9,938 nucleotides of DNA from Azonexus sp. (GTDB lineage Bacteria > Pseudomonadota > Gammaproteobacteria > Burkholderiales > Rhodocyclaceae): NCBI GenBank assembly GCA_031285115.1, contig JAITWU010000404.1, positions 1 through 9,938 of the forward strand, read 5' to 3'. The position numbers and the translations under genes are program-made. Position 1 is the first letter of the stretch. Each line of letters begins with the position of its first letter. Of the stretch, positions 1 through 5,584 are shown piece by piece. The notes beneath the pieces were generated by a model. It was not told where the DNA came from, did not search any database, and saw only the letters and a list, made by a program, of their open reading frames with translations.

Positions 1-57
1 GACCCGGGCTTTGACGTTGTAGTCAATGACCCGCTTGACGGGGACGAGAATTTTCAC
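1..57 (-). CDS. etfB: Electron transfer flavoprotein beta subunit, N-terminal fragment cut by the window edge
   Basis: EtfB pairs with EtfA to form the soluble FAD protein that passes electrons from acyl-CoA and related dehydrogenases to the respiratory chain. Only 19 codons are visible, reading MKILVPVKRVIDYNVKARV. This is the characteristic EtfB start: the first beta strand followed by the VKRVIDYNVK segment. The start is a GTG at 57-55, fixed by a strong AGGAGG ribosome-binding site (complement of 63-68) five bases upstream. The gene continues leftward out of the window, where etfA would be expected. It diverges from the MarR-family gene at 364, and a palindrome sits over its likely promoter, so control by that regulator is a reasonable inference. 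The identification rests on 19 residues but is distinctive. Confidence 0.85.
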   Translation of the reverse strand, partial: MKILVPVKRVIDYNVKARV

Positions 58-81
58 CGAAACCTCCTTTTTCAAATAACA

Positions 82-101
82 GACGATTATCCATTATCGT
101 C
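82..101. promoter_or_regulatory. 20 bp imperfect palindrome, candidate MarR-type operator
   Basis: The sequence is GACGAT, eight bases, then ATCGTC: six-base arms are perfect and 16 of the 20 positions are symmetric overall. It covers the -10 element and spacer of the predicted etfB promoter. MarR-family dimers typically bind palindromes of 16-20 bp overlapping promoters of divergent genes, and such a regulator is encoded at 364-834. The site is seen directly; its assignment to that regulator is inference. Apart from this site, the etfB promoter and a weak marR promoter, I see nothing else convincing in the 58-363 gap. Confidence 0.45.
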
Positions 102-115
102 ACAAAAAGAGACAA
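86..115 (-). promoter_or_regulatory. Predicted sigma-70 promoter for etfB
   Basis: Reading the minus strand, TTGTCT (complement of 110-115) and GATAAT (complement of 86-91) are separated by 18 bp. That is 4 of 6 and 5 of 6 consensus matches. Transcription would start near 79, leaving a leader of about 20 nt containing the AGGAGG site. A second reading of the same bases, TTGTGA (100-105) and TGTTAT (76-81), is possible but would start almost on the ribosome-binding site. Inferred by eye. Confidence 0.45.
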
Positions 116-309
116 ACGCGGCGGGCACGGATGGCGCGCCGTGGCGAAGCGCTCGACTGTTCCCGGCGGATCGGCGCAATCCCTTGTATTGACTGAGAAA
201 ACTAGCGATGCGGGAGCTTCCTGGCAAAGGCGTCGCCAGTGTGGCGTAGAGTTTGTGGTTGAGTAAAAACATATGCAAACGCCATGAAGTCATTGCCAGA
301 AATCCATTT

Positions 310-349
310 TTGCGCTCAAATACCAACCTAGCCTTAAATTTCTCATATA
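310..349 (+). promoter_or_regulatory. Weak candidate promoter for the MarR-family gene
   Basis: TTGCGC at 310-315 is followed after 18 bp by TTAAAT at 334-339. CATATA at 344-349 is an alternative -10. Either would give a short leader before the ATG at 364, consistent with the absence of a clear ribosome-binding site there. Matches are partial and the assignment is tentative. Confidence 0.25.
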
Positions 350-363
350 GACACACGACTCCG

Positions 364-834
364 ATGAAAGACTTGACCACCGAAAAAACCTTGGCCTCAA
401 TGGAAATCGCCGATCGCCTGTTTTTCCGTTTTTTTCAGGCGGCGAACACGGTTCATACCAAAGGCACACAGGCCCTTGAGCAGTTTGGCGTCACTACGCA
501 GCAGTGGTCGGTGATGGGCGCTTTGTCGCAACCGCAGGCAGCGGGAGGGATGAGCGTCAATGATCTGACGCGCTTTCTGCTGGTCAGCCGCCAGAACCTG
601 ACTGGGTTGCTGAATCGCCTCGAACGTGACGGCATCGTCGAAAAACACATCGGCAGCACCGACCGGCGCTCGCGCACCGTTCGCCTGACCAAGGCCGGTG
701 AAGAGCTGTGGCTGGCCATGCAGGAACCAATCCACAGCTTCTACGATGAAGTCCTGAAAGATATTTCTTTCGACGACCGGCTTTCATTCATCCATTACAT
801 CGGCCTGTTGCAGCGCAACATGACGAAGATTTAA
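364..834 (+). CDS. MarR-family winged helix-turn-helix transcriptional regulator
   Basis: This 156-residue protein has the normal length and layout of a MarR-family dimeric repressor or activator. An N-terminal dimerisation helix (about 10-45) is followed by a winged helix-turn-helix. The recognition helix is around residues 75-90 (SRQNLTGLLNRLERDG). The wing contains the family signature STDRRSRTVRLTKAG at about 98-112, and a C-terminal helix (120-153) completes the dimer interface. I chose ATG 364 because it gives the usual family length. The reading frame is open back to 253, but that extension (37 residues) has no family character. No good Shine-Dalgarno precedes ATG 364. The gene diverges from etfB, so control of electron-transfer or acyl-CoA/aromatic catabolic genes by a small ligand is a reasonable guess. 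The ligand cannot be told from sequence. Confidence 0.88.
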   Translation: MKDLTTEKTLASMEIADRLFFRFFQAANTVHTKGTQALEQFGVTTQQWSVMGALSQPQAAGGMSVNDLTRFLLVSRQNLTGLLNRLERDGIVEKHIGSTDRRSRTVRLTKAGEELWLAMQEPIHSFYDEVLKDISFDDRLSFIHYIGLLQRNMTKI

Positions 835-839
835 GTCGT

Positions 840-857
840 CAGCGGCGCTGTTTTTTT
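840..857 (+). terminator. Probable intrinsic terminator of the MarR-family gene
   Basis: A short stem CAGC-GGC-GCTG (840-850) is followed directly by seven T residues (851-857), five bases after the stop codon. The stem is only 4 bp, but an outer GTCG/CGAC pair (835-838 and 859-862) may add stability. It lies between convergent genes, with psd ending at 867. Confidence 0.5.
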
Positions 858-866
858 CCGACAATA

Positions 867-1721
867 TCAGGATGAACGGGGGAGCATACCCATTGCTTCC
901 CCCATCCGAACGGGCGCTGTCGGTTGCCAGCCAGGGTTGAAGCTCAACCGGTTTTTCGGAAAGAGCATGACGACGGTTGAACCGAGCAGGAAGCGGCCCA
1001 TCTCCTCGCCTTTTTTCAACGTGATGTTCTGTTCCTCGTAGCGCCATTCGCGGATAACGCCAGGGCGCGGCGGATTGACGACGCCATGCCAAACGGTCGC
1101 CATGCTGCCGACGATGGTGGCGCCGACCAGGGTTAGTGTGAAGGGGCCGTTCTCCGTCTCAAAAACGCAGACGACGCGCTCGTTTCTGGCAAACAGGCCG
1201 GGAACGCCACGGGCCGTGGTGGGGTTGACCGAAAACAAGGCGCCCGGCACGTAGATCATGCGTAACAGCTTGCCGTCGCAGGGCATGTGGATGCGGTGAT
1301 AGTCGCGCGGGCTGAGGTAGAGCGTGGCGAAACTGCCGTTTTCAAACTGCGCCGCCAGTTCGCGGTCGCCGCCGAGCAGCGCGGTGGTCGAGTAGCGGTG
1401 TCCCTTGGCCTGAAAAATTTGATCGCGCTCGATGGCGCCGAACTGGCTGATCGCGCCGTCGACCGGGCAGAGAAAGTCCGCTGCCGCCAGTGGCCGGGCG
1501 TTTTCCTTGAGTGGCCTGGTGAAAAACTCGTTGAAGCTCTGGTAACTGGCGATTTCCGGGTTGGCCGCCTCTGACATATCGACGCCGTAGCGGCCAACGA
1601 ACCAGCCGATGAACGCGGTCGTCAGGCGGCCAGCTTTGGCCCCGGCGAATTTGCCAGCCAGCGCGGTCAGCGCCTGTTTGGGCAGGAGATATTGGGGCAG
1701 AACAGCAAGGCGATCAGACAC
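867..1721 (-). CDS. psd: Phosphatidylserine decarboxylase proenzyme
   Basis: Converts phosphatidylserine to phosphatidylethanolamine at the inner membrane, the last step of PE synthesis. The 284-residue product carries the self-cleavage motif LLGST near the C-terminus. Ser248 would become the pyruvoyl cofactor when the chain splits into beta and alpha subunits. The self-cleavage and catalytic residues are present: Asp88 in CPVDGAISQFG, and His142/His145 in SPRDYHRIHMP. The spacing matches the E. coli enzyme (D90, H144/H147, S254). I chose GTG 1721 because VSDRLAVLPQYLLPK matches the usual N-terminus. The open frame runs on to 1817 but reads through promoter-like sequence. No clear ribosome-binding site precedes the GTG. 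The gene is monocistronic, convergent with the MarR-family gene and divergent from the CZB chemoreceptor. Confidence 0.93.
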   Translation of the reverse strand: MSDRLAVLPQYLLPKQALTALAGKFAGAKAGRLTTAFIGWFVGRYGVDMSEAANPEIASYQSFNEFFTRPLKENARPLAAADFLCPVDGAISQFGAIERDQIFQAKGHRYSTTALLGGDRELAAQFENGSFATLYLSPRDYHRIHMPCDGKLLRMIYVPGALFSVNPTTARGVPGLFARNERVVCVFETENGPFTLTLVGATIVGSMATVWHGVVNPPRPGVIREWRYEEQNITLKKGEEMGRFLLGSTVVMLFPKNRLSFNPGWQPTAPVRMGEAMGMLPRSS

Positions 1722-1752
1722 GGGCAGGACAGTACAAAAAAGTAAACCTCTG

Positions 1753-1758
1753 ATTATA
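1753..1758 (-). promoter_or_regulatory. Predicted -10 element of the psd promoter
   Basis: The minus strand reads a perfect TATAAT here, 31 bp upstream of the GTG start, predicting transcription from about 1746 with a leader near 25 nt. No acceptable -35 hexamer lies 16-18 bp upstream. An activator-dependent promoter is therefore possible; the phased repeats at 1791-1819 would lie at about -45 to -73. Confidence 0.5.
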
Positions 1759-1790
1759 TGATGATGTTGGCTTGAAAAACCTGCCTTGCG

Positions 1791-1819
1791 TACAAAATAG
1801 GTACAAAACACATACAAAA
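1791..1819. repeat. Three TACAAAA direct repeats at 11 bp spacing
   Basis: TACAAAA begins at 1791, 1802 and 1813, one helical turn apart, so all three face the same side of the DNA. A fourth copy lies at 1733-1739. The first two of the array and the fourth copy are preceded by G. The array is within the AT-rich psd/chemoreceptor divergent region, just upstream of the psd TATAAT. The arrangement resembles a tandem activator or repressor site. The binding protein is unknown. Confidence 0.6.
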
Positions 1820-1843
1820 TAACTAATATCGGCTATGTGTTTT
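1805..1843. repeat. 10 bp perfect inverted repeat in the psd/chemoreceptor spacer
   Basis: AAAACACATA (1805-1814) and TATGTGTTTT (1834-1843) are exact reverse complements separated by 19 bp. The left arm overlaps the second and third TACAAAA repeats. No gene ends nearby on either strand, so a terminator role is unlikely and a regulatory dyad is more plausible. Confidence 0.5.
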
Positions 1844-1884
1844 TTGTTATATTTATCACATTTGCGTCATGGCGGAGCCGCTGA

Positions 1885-1905
1885 CATATATGATGTATAT
1901 ATATG
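1885..1905. repeat. AT-rich dyad upstream of the CZB chemoreceptor
   Basis: CATATAT (1885-1891) and ATATATG (1899-1905) form a 7 bp inverted repeat with a 7 bp spacer. TGACAT is also directly repeated at 1882 and 1904, 22 bp apart. TTGCGT (1862-1867) lies 17 bp before CATATA and could be a weak -35/-10 pair for the downstream gene. Low-complexity AT sequence makes chance symmetry possible. Confidence 0.35.
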
Positions 1906-1963
1906 ACATTTGGTTTCGATCTGCTCGTTGGGTTTGTTGTTTTGCCGGTTGGTTCTGCGCAGC

Positions 1964-1970
1964 AAGGAGG
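1964..1970 (+). promoter_or_regulatory. Ribosome-binding site fixing the start of the CZB chemoreceptor
   Basis: AAGGAGG lies five bases before the ATG at 1976. It decides this start over the in-frame TTG at 1910, which has no such site and lies in the AT-rich regulatory segment. Confidence 0.85.
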
Positions 1971-1975
1971 ACATC

Positions 1976-3058
1976 ATGTTGGGATTATTCAATTCTGGAC
2001 GGAGTCAGGAAAACCTGAACACCATTAGCCAGTTGCAGGCGCGTGTTGCGCAACTGGAGGCGGAGAACAGCGCGCTTCGTACTGATCAGGCGGCTCTGCA
2101 AGAGCGCATTGCCACCGGCCAGACTCACTGTGAGTGGACGGAAAAAGTGCTCAACCATACCTTCGGTCTCGAAGGCATGCTGGCCAATCTGCAAGGTTCG
2201 GCCAGCAAGCTGTCCGAAGAACTCAGAGAGGAAGAGCGCGTCTTCCGGGAAAGCGCGGCATCCTCAAAGTCTGACAGGGCTTCGACCAACGTTTTTGTTT
2301 CCGGGGTCAATACGATGTCCGAGACGGCAACGAGCGTGGCCGGGAATATTACGGCCCTGGGCGACCAGGTCACCGAGGTCACCGGCATCCTCGGCACGAT
2401 CAAGGAAATCGCCGACCAGACCAATCTGCTGGCCTTGAATGCGGCGATTGAAGCGGCGCGCGCAGGTGATGCTGGCCGGGGCTTCGCGGTGGTTGCCGAT
2501 GAGGTGCGCAAACTGGCGGAAAAATCAGCGAAGGCCGCCAAAGACATTGATACCATCGTCGGCGGGGTGCGTACCGGTATCGAGATGGCATCTGCCTCGG
2601 TCAAGGAAATGTCCGAGGAAGCCAACGGTCTGGCGACCTCCGGCGGCGAAGTAAACGAATCCCTTGGCATTTTGAGCAAATCTCTTGATAGCGCCGCCAA
2701 AGTCGTCAAGATCTCCGCACATCGCTCCTGGGTTGATCTGGTCAAGCTCGACCATGCGCTCTTCCGCCTCAATCTCTACATCGGCGCGGTGAACAACCCG
2801 CAGGAATACCAGTGCAAGACGCACAATGAGTGTCGCCTGGGGGTGTGGTTTAACCAGCAACTGGCCAATTTCCGCGACAATCTGACGTTCCGGGCGATTG
2901 AAGCGCCTCACGCGGCCTTTCACTCGGCGGCGGCTGAATTCATCGGGGCTACCCGTGCTGATGACGGAGTTGCCGCCAACCGCGCCCTGGACAACCTTGA
3001 GCGCGCAGGCGGCGAGGTCATCGCCGCTCTGGACGGGTTTGCAAGGACGGTGCCGTAG
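1976..3058 (+). CDS. Soluble methyl-accepting chemotaxis protein with C-terminal CZB zinc-binding domain
   Basis: A 360-residue chemoreceptor with no membrane segment. An N-terminal coiled coil (about 12-47, heptad leucines) leads into the cytoplasmic signalling hairpin. Its tip, [21 protein letters not shown] (residues 144-164), is the conserved CheA/CheW contact region, followed by [16 protein letters not shown] (168-182). The C-terminus (about 249-325) fits the CZB pattern: His260, then Cys286 in CRLGVW, then the HxxxH pair His312/His316. That is the three-His one-Cys zinc site of the family. CZB receptors such as H. pylori TlpD act in the cytoplasm and respond to oxidants or metal state; the ligand here is inferred only. 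There is no CheR-docking pentapeptide. Start fixed by AAGGAGG at 1964. It shares a 35 bp identical stretch with the receptor gene at 3504. Confidence 0.92.
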   Translation: MLGLFNSGRSQENLNTISQLQARVAQLEAENSALRTDQAALQERIATGQTHCEWTEKVLNHTFGLEGMLANLQGSASKLSEELREEERVFRESAASSKSDRASTNVFVSGVNTMSETATSVAGNITALGDQVTEVTGILGTIKEIADQTNLLALNAAIEAARAGDAGRGFAVVADEVRKLAEKSAKAAKDIDTIVGGVRTGIEMASASVKEMSEEANGLATSGGEVNESLGILSKSLDSAAKVVKISAHRSWVDLVKLDHALFRLNLYIGAVNNPQEYQCKTHNECRLGVWFNQQLANFRDNLTFRAIEAPHAAFHSAAAEFIGATRADDGVAANRALDNLERAGGEVIAALDGFARTVP

Positions 3059-3078
3059 CCGCAGCAAGTATTGTGGTC

Positions 3079-3122
3079 AAGGCCGCCGCATCACTGGGCA
3101 ACAGTGTGCGGCGGCTTTGCTT
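3079..3122 (+). terminator. Intrinsic terminator after the CZB chemoreceptor
   Basis: GCCGCCGCA (3082-3090) pairs with TGCGGCGGC (3107-3115). Continuing inward, CACTG (3092-3096) pairs with CAGTG (3102-3106) around a GGCAA loop, with one bulged T at 3091. The stem is flanked by an AA pair at 3079-3080 and followed by TTTGCTTT. It starts about 20 bp after the stop codon. The stem is very strong and the T tract moderate. Confidence 0.8.
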
Positions 3123-3153
3123 TGGATGCCCTGCCGCTACCCGGCGTGAGTTG

Positions 3154-3209
3154 TCGGCTGCCAGACCGGCATGTTCGGTGAATGCGGCCAGCAGCGCTCC
3201 GGCAGCCGA
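3154..3209 (+). other. Structured segment between two terminators, possible small RNA
   Basis: TCGGCTGCC (3154-3162) is an exact reverse complement of GGCAGCCGA (3201-3209), enclosing 38 nt. The loop holds smaller stems (ACCG 3165-3168 with CGGT 3176-3179). It is preceded by the hairpin at 3082-3115 and followed by the T8 terminator at 3241-3248. Three consecutive stems ending in a T tract fit an independent small RNA or processed 3' UTR RNA. I see no convincing promoter of its own, and no open reading frame here looks real. Confidence 0.3.
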
Positions 3210-3248
3210 AGCGCCTGATCAAAAGAATGCGCCGGGGCGCTTTTTTTT
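3209..3248 (+). terminator. Second intrinsic terminator with T8 tract
   Basis: AAGCGCC (3209-3215) pairs with GGCGCTT (3236-3242). Alternatively GCGC (3229-3232) pairs locally with GCGC (3237-3240) around CGGG. Both end at a run of eight T residues (3241-3248). It lies about 125 bp beyond the terminator following the CZB receptor gene, so it either backs that one up or ends a separate short transcript. Confidence 0.65.
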
Positions 3249-3256
3249 GTTTGTGG

Positions 3257-3286
3257 TTGACAGATTTATTAAAATTGGCAAATATA
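3257..3286 (+). promoter_or_regulatory. Candidate promoter for the Cache chemoreceptor
   Basis: A perfect TTGACA at 3257-3262 is followed by an AT-rich stretch, with AATATA at 3281-3286 (18 bp spacer) as the best -10. The -35 is strong and the -10 weak. Use of this promoter would give a leader of about 210 nt before ATG 3504. A closer alternative is an extended -10-like TGG-TAAATT at 3456-3464 without a good -35. Confidence 0.4.
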
Positions 3287-3366
3287 TCAATGCTGATGTT
3301 GGGATGTTGCCGCGTCGACTGTAGTGCGTGCGCACAATTTTCCTGGGTGTCCGCCCAATGTCAGCA

Positions 3367-3419
3367 ACGGCGCGCGGCGGCGAACCAAGGTAGTACGCGC
3401 CGTCAGGCTGTCGCCGCGC
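3367..3419 (+). other. Alternative GC-rich stems in the leader of the Cache chemoreceptor gene
   Basis: ACGGCGCG (3367-3374) can pair with CGCGCCGT (3396-3403). GCGCGGCG (3372-3379) can instead pair with CGCCGCGC (3412-3419), extended by a G-T and a C-G pair. The two stems share bases 3372-3374 and also interleave, so they exclude each other. This could be leader structure; GC-rich sequence makes chance pairing fairly likely. No known riboswitch class was recognised in 3250-3503. Confidence 0.3.
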
Positions 3420-3471
3420 ATCATGAATGAAATTTCCGGGAGGGGGCTTCCGGTATGGTAAATTGCAAAAC

Positions 3472-3487
3472 CGTTATATTGATAACG
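3472..3487. promoter_or_regulatory. 16 bp palindrome just upstream of the Cache chemoreceptor
   Basis: CGTTAT-ATTG-ATAACG has perfect 6 bp arms and ends 16 bp before the ATG at 3504. It could be an operator near a proximal promoter or a small mRNA hairpin close to the ribosome-binding site. The regulator is unknown. Confidence 0.35.
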
Positions 3488-3503
3488 AACGATCGGGGGA
3501 GTT

Positions 3504-5543
3504 ATGTCTTTTGTCAAATTCCGTGATTTATCCATCGCGACCAAACTGAATCTGGTTCAGGCGGCGATCATTGTCACCCTTTTTACAGCGTCGATCATTG
3601 CCTTGACGGTTTGGTTGGGCGCTGTATACGAGCGGGAGGGGATCGGCGAACTGAAGATAGCCAACCGGCAGGCTGTCGATATGATCGAGACGATTCGCGT
3701 CGCCTCGGAGAAAGCGGCGGAACGCTTGATTCGCACCCTGGAGGGGCACTTCAAGGGCGAGTTCGCCTTGCATGGCGAGGAAATGGTCGATGTCGCCGGT
3801 GTCAAGACACCAGTTCTGACCTTGGGGGGCAAGGTGCTCAATGGCAGCCTTGGCGCGGTTGATGAGTTTTCCGCGACGACGACGGCAAATGCGACGGTTT
3901 TCGTCCGTCAGGGCGACGATTTCATCCGTATCGCCACCTCGGTCAAAAAACAGGACGGTTCGCGGGCGATGGGCACCAAGCTTGCCGCCGACCACCCGGC
4001 CCGCCAACTGATTCTGGCCGGGAAGAGCTATACCGGCAAGGCGACGCTGTTCGGCAAAGACTACATGACGCATTACAAGCCCATCTTCAGCGCTTCGGGT
4101 CAGGTCATCGGTATTTTGTATATCGGACTCGATTTGAGCGAACAGTTGGCCGATGTCAAAAATAAGCTCAAAGCCGTCAAACTGTACGAGACCGGCTATA
4201 TTTTCGGCATTGATGCGGGCGTCAACAAAGGCGAGATGGTGATCCATCCAACCAAGGAAGGAACCAGTCTGTGGGATGGGCAGGACGCCAACGGCGTTTA
4301 TTACATCCGCGAGATGGTGGAGAAAAAGGATGGTGTCATCTATTACGGCTTCCCCAAGGTGGGCGAAAGCTCGGAAAGCCAGAAGATCGCCACCTTCATG
4401 TATATACCGGAATGGAACTGGGTCGTCGCCGCCAGCATTTATCAGGACGAATTCCTGACCAATGCCCATGCTGTGCGTAATCGCCTGGTTCTTGGCGCCT
4501 TGATACTGGGTTTTCTGCTGTGCGTCACGATATTCTTTTCTTCGCGGCGCTGGGTCAAGGCCCCCCTGGAGGAGGTGGTTCGGGCGATGCAGAGGATGGC
4601 TTCCGGCGACCTGACCGTCACGCTCGATCGCCGGGAGGGCAAGGATGAGGTCGGGCAGTTGCTGGAAGCGACCAATAAAATGTCCAATGACATGCGGACG
4701 ACCCTGAGCGATATTCAGTCGACTGCTTACACGCTGGCCGAGAGCGCCGAACATCTCCTCGGTTCGGCAAAACTGGCGGCGACGCATTCCGAGTCGCAAA
4801 GTGATGCGGCGACGGCGATGGCGGCGGCCATTGAGGAGATGAGCGCCAATATCAAGCTCGTTGCCGACAATGCCGGTAACGCCAGGCATATTTCCGCCGA
4901 CTCCGGACAGATCTCGACGCAAGGGGCGGAGGTTATCGGCCAGGCGGTTTCCGGCATGACACGCATTGCCGAGACGGTGCGTTTCGCGTCCTCGCAGGTG
5001 ACGGCGCTGGGCCAGGAATCGAAGGCCATTTCGGAGATTGTCAATGTCATCCGCGAAATCGCCGACCAGACCAATCTGCTGGCCTTGAACGCCGCCATCG
5101 AGGCGGCGCGCGCTGGCGAACAGGGGCGTGGTTTCGCCGTGGTGGCCGATGAAGTGAGAAAGCTGGCCGAGCGGACATCGGCATCGACCCAGGAGATCGG
5201 CACGCTGATCGGCAGAATACAGGCGGAAACCAGTGGCGCCGTGACGAGTATGAACAATGGCGTGCAACAGGTCGAGGAAGGCTTGGGCTTTGCCGAAAAT
5301 GCGGGGGCGAGCATTGCCAACATCCGTGAAAGCTCGGGTCACGTCAATGCCGCCGTGACGAGTATTGCCCACGCCCTTGACGAACAGACGGTGGCGATTG
5401 GCGACATCGCCGATAACGTCGAAAAAATTGCCAGCATGGCCGACAGCAACAAAGCGATGGCGATCAAATCGGCGGAACATGCCTCGGAACTGGAAAAGCT
5501 CGCCGAGCGCCTGCGCGCCCGCGTCACCAAGTTCAGAATCTAA
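3504..5543 (+). CDS. Membrane methyl-accepting chemotaxis protein with periplasmic Cache sensor and HAMP domain
   Basis: A 679-residue transmembrane chemoreceptor. TM1 spans about 19-41. The periplasmic sensor (about 42-320) looks like a Cache3-Cache2 fusion. A first module has the [22 protein letters not shown] signature (173-194), and a second runs from GYIFGIDA (231) to [16 protein letters not shown] (302-317). TM2 spans about 326-346 and HAMP about 347-400. The kinase-control hairpin has its tip at [22 protein letters not shown] (518-539). No C-terminal CheR-binding pentapeptide follows FRI. Cache sensors of this type usually bind small organic acids or other metabolites; the ligand is not predictable here. 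The ATG is preceded by GGGGGAG with short spacing. No che genes are in the window, so it presumably works with an array encoded elsewhere. Confidence 0.94.
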   Translation: MSFVKFRDLSIATKLNLVQAAIIVTLFTASIIALTVWLGAVYEREGIGELKIANRQAVDMIETIRVASEKAAERLIRTLEGHFKGEFALHGEEMVDVAGVKTPVLTLGGKVLNGSLGAVDEFSATTTANATVFVRQGDDFIRIATSVKKQDGSRAMGTKLAADHPARQLILAGKSYTGKATLFGKDYMTHYKPIFSASGQVIGILYIGLDLSEQLADVKNKLKAVKLYETGYIFGIDAGVNKGEMVIHPTKEGTSLWDGQDANGVYYIREMVEKKDGVIYYGFPKVGESSESQKIATFMYIPEWNWVVAASIYQDEFLTNAHAVRNRLVLGALILGFLLCVTIFFSSRRWVKAPLEEVVRAMQRMASGDLTVTLDRREGKDEVGQLLEATNKMSNDMRTTLSDIQSTAYTLAESAEHLLGSAKLAATHSESQSDAATAMAAAIEEMSANIKLVADNAGNARHISADSGQISTQGAEVIGQAVSGMTRIAETVRFASSQVTALGQESKAISEIVNVIREIADQTNLLALNAAIEAARAGEQGRGFAVVADEVRKLAERTSASTQEIGTLIGRIQAETSGAVTSMNNGVQQVEEGLGFAENAGASIANIRESSGHVNAAVTSIAHALDEQTVAIGDIADNVEKIASMADSNKAMAIKSAEHASELEKLAERLRARVTKFRI

Positions 5544-5548
5544 AGCGC

Positions 5549-5584
5549 GAGCGCCGACCTTGCTGTCACACAAGGTCGGCGCTC
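5549..5584. terminator. Shared hairpin between the convergent Cache chemoreceptor and nnrS genes
   Basis: A perfect 14 bp inverted repeat (5549-5562 with 5571-5584) surrounds an 8-base loop. It starts 5 bp after the receptor stop and overlaps the nnrS stop codon at 5583-5585. An outer repeat GCGCGAGC (5545-5552) and GCTCGCGC (5588-5595) gives an alternative pairing. No T tract follows on either strand, so it may act as a bidirectional Rho-assisted or mRNA-end-protecting hairpin rather than a classic terminator. Confidence 0.6.

Noticed and set aside
221..239. Second sigma-54-like sequence (TGGCGAC-GCCT-TTGC, minus strand) upstream of etfB
   Set aside because: Only 8 of 12 defined positions match and it would give a leader over 150 nt; the sigma-70 candidate nearer the gene is better.
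253..363. Upstream extension of the MarR-family gene
   Set aside because: The added residues have no family character and the segment looks like promoter DNA; ATG 364 gives normal family length.
1722..1817. N-terminal extension of psd to 1817
   Set aside because: The extra 32 codons overlap the TATAAT and TACAAAA repeats and do not resemble the family; GTG 1721 gives the normal N-terminus.
1825..1834. GCCGATAT on the minus strand as a flagellar sigma-28 -10 element
   Set aside because: The -10 resembles GCCGATAA, but the upstream TAAAGTTT element is missing and it points towards psd, not the chemoreceptor.
1910..1975. TTG at 1910 as start of the CZB chemoreceptor
   Set aside because: No ribosome-binding site and the added 22 residues are not receptor-like; ATG 1976 has AAGGAGG at ideal spacing.
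3073..3430. Short plus-strand frames in the spacer between the two chemoreceptors
   Set aside because: They cross one or two terminator hairpins, have no ribosome-binding site and no family character.
3528..5573. Very long open frame (681 codons) antisense to the Cache chemoreceptor
   Set aside because: It mirrors the codon bias of the real gene in a GC-rich genome. The product is rich in Arg, His, Gly and Asp without domain motifs, while the plus strand encodes a complete, recognisable receptor.
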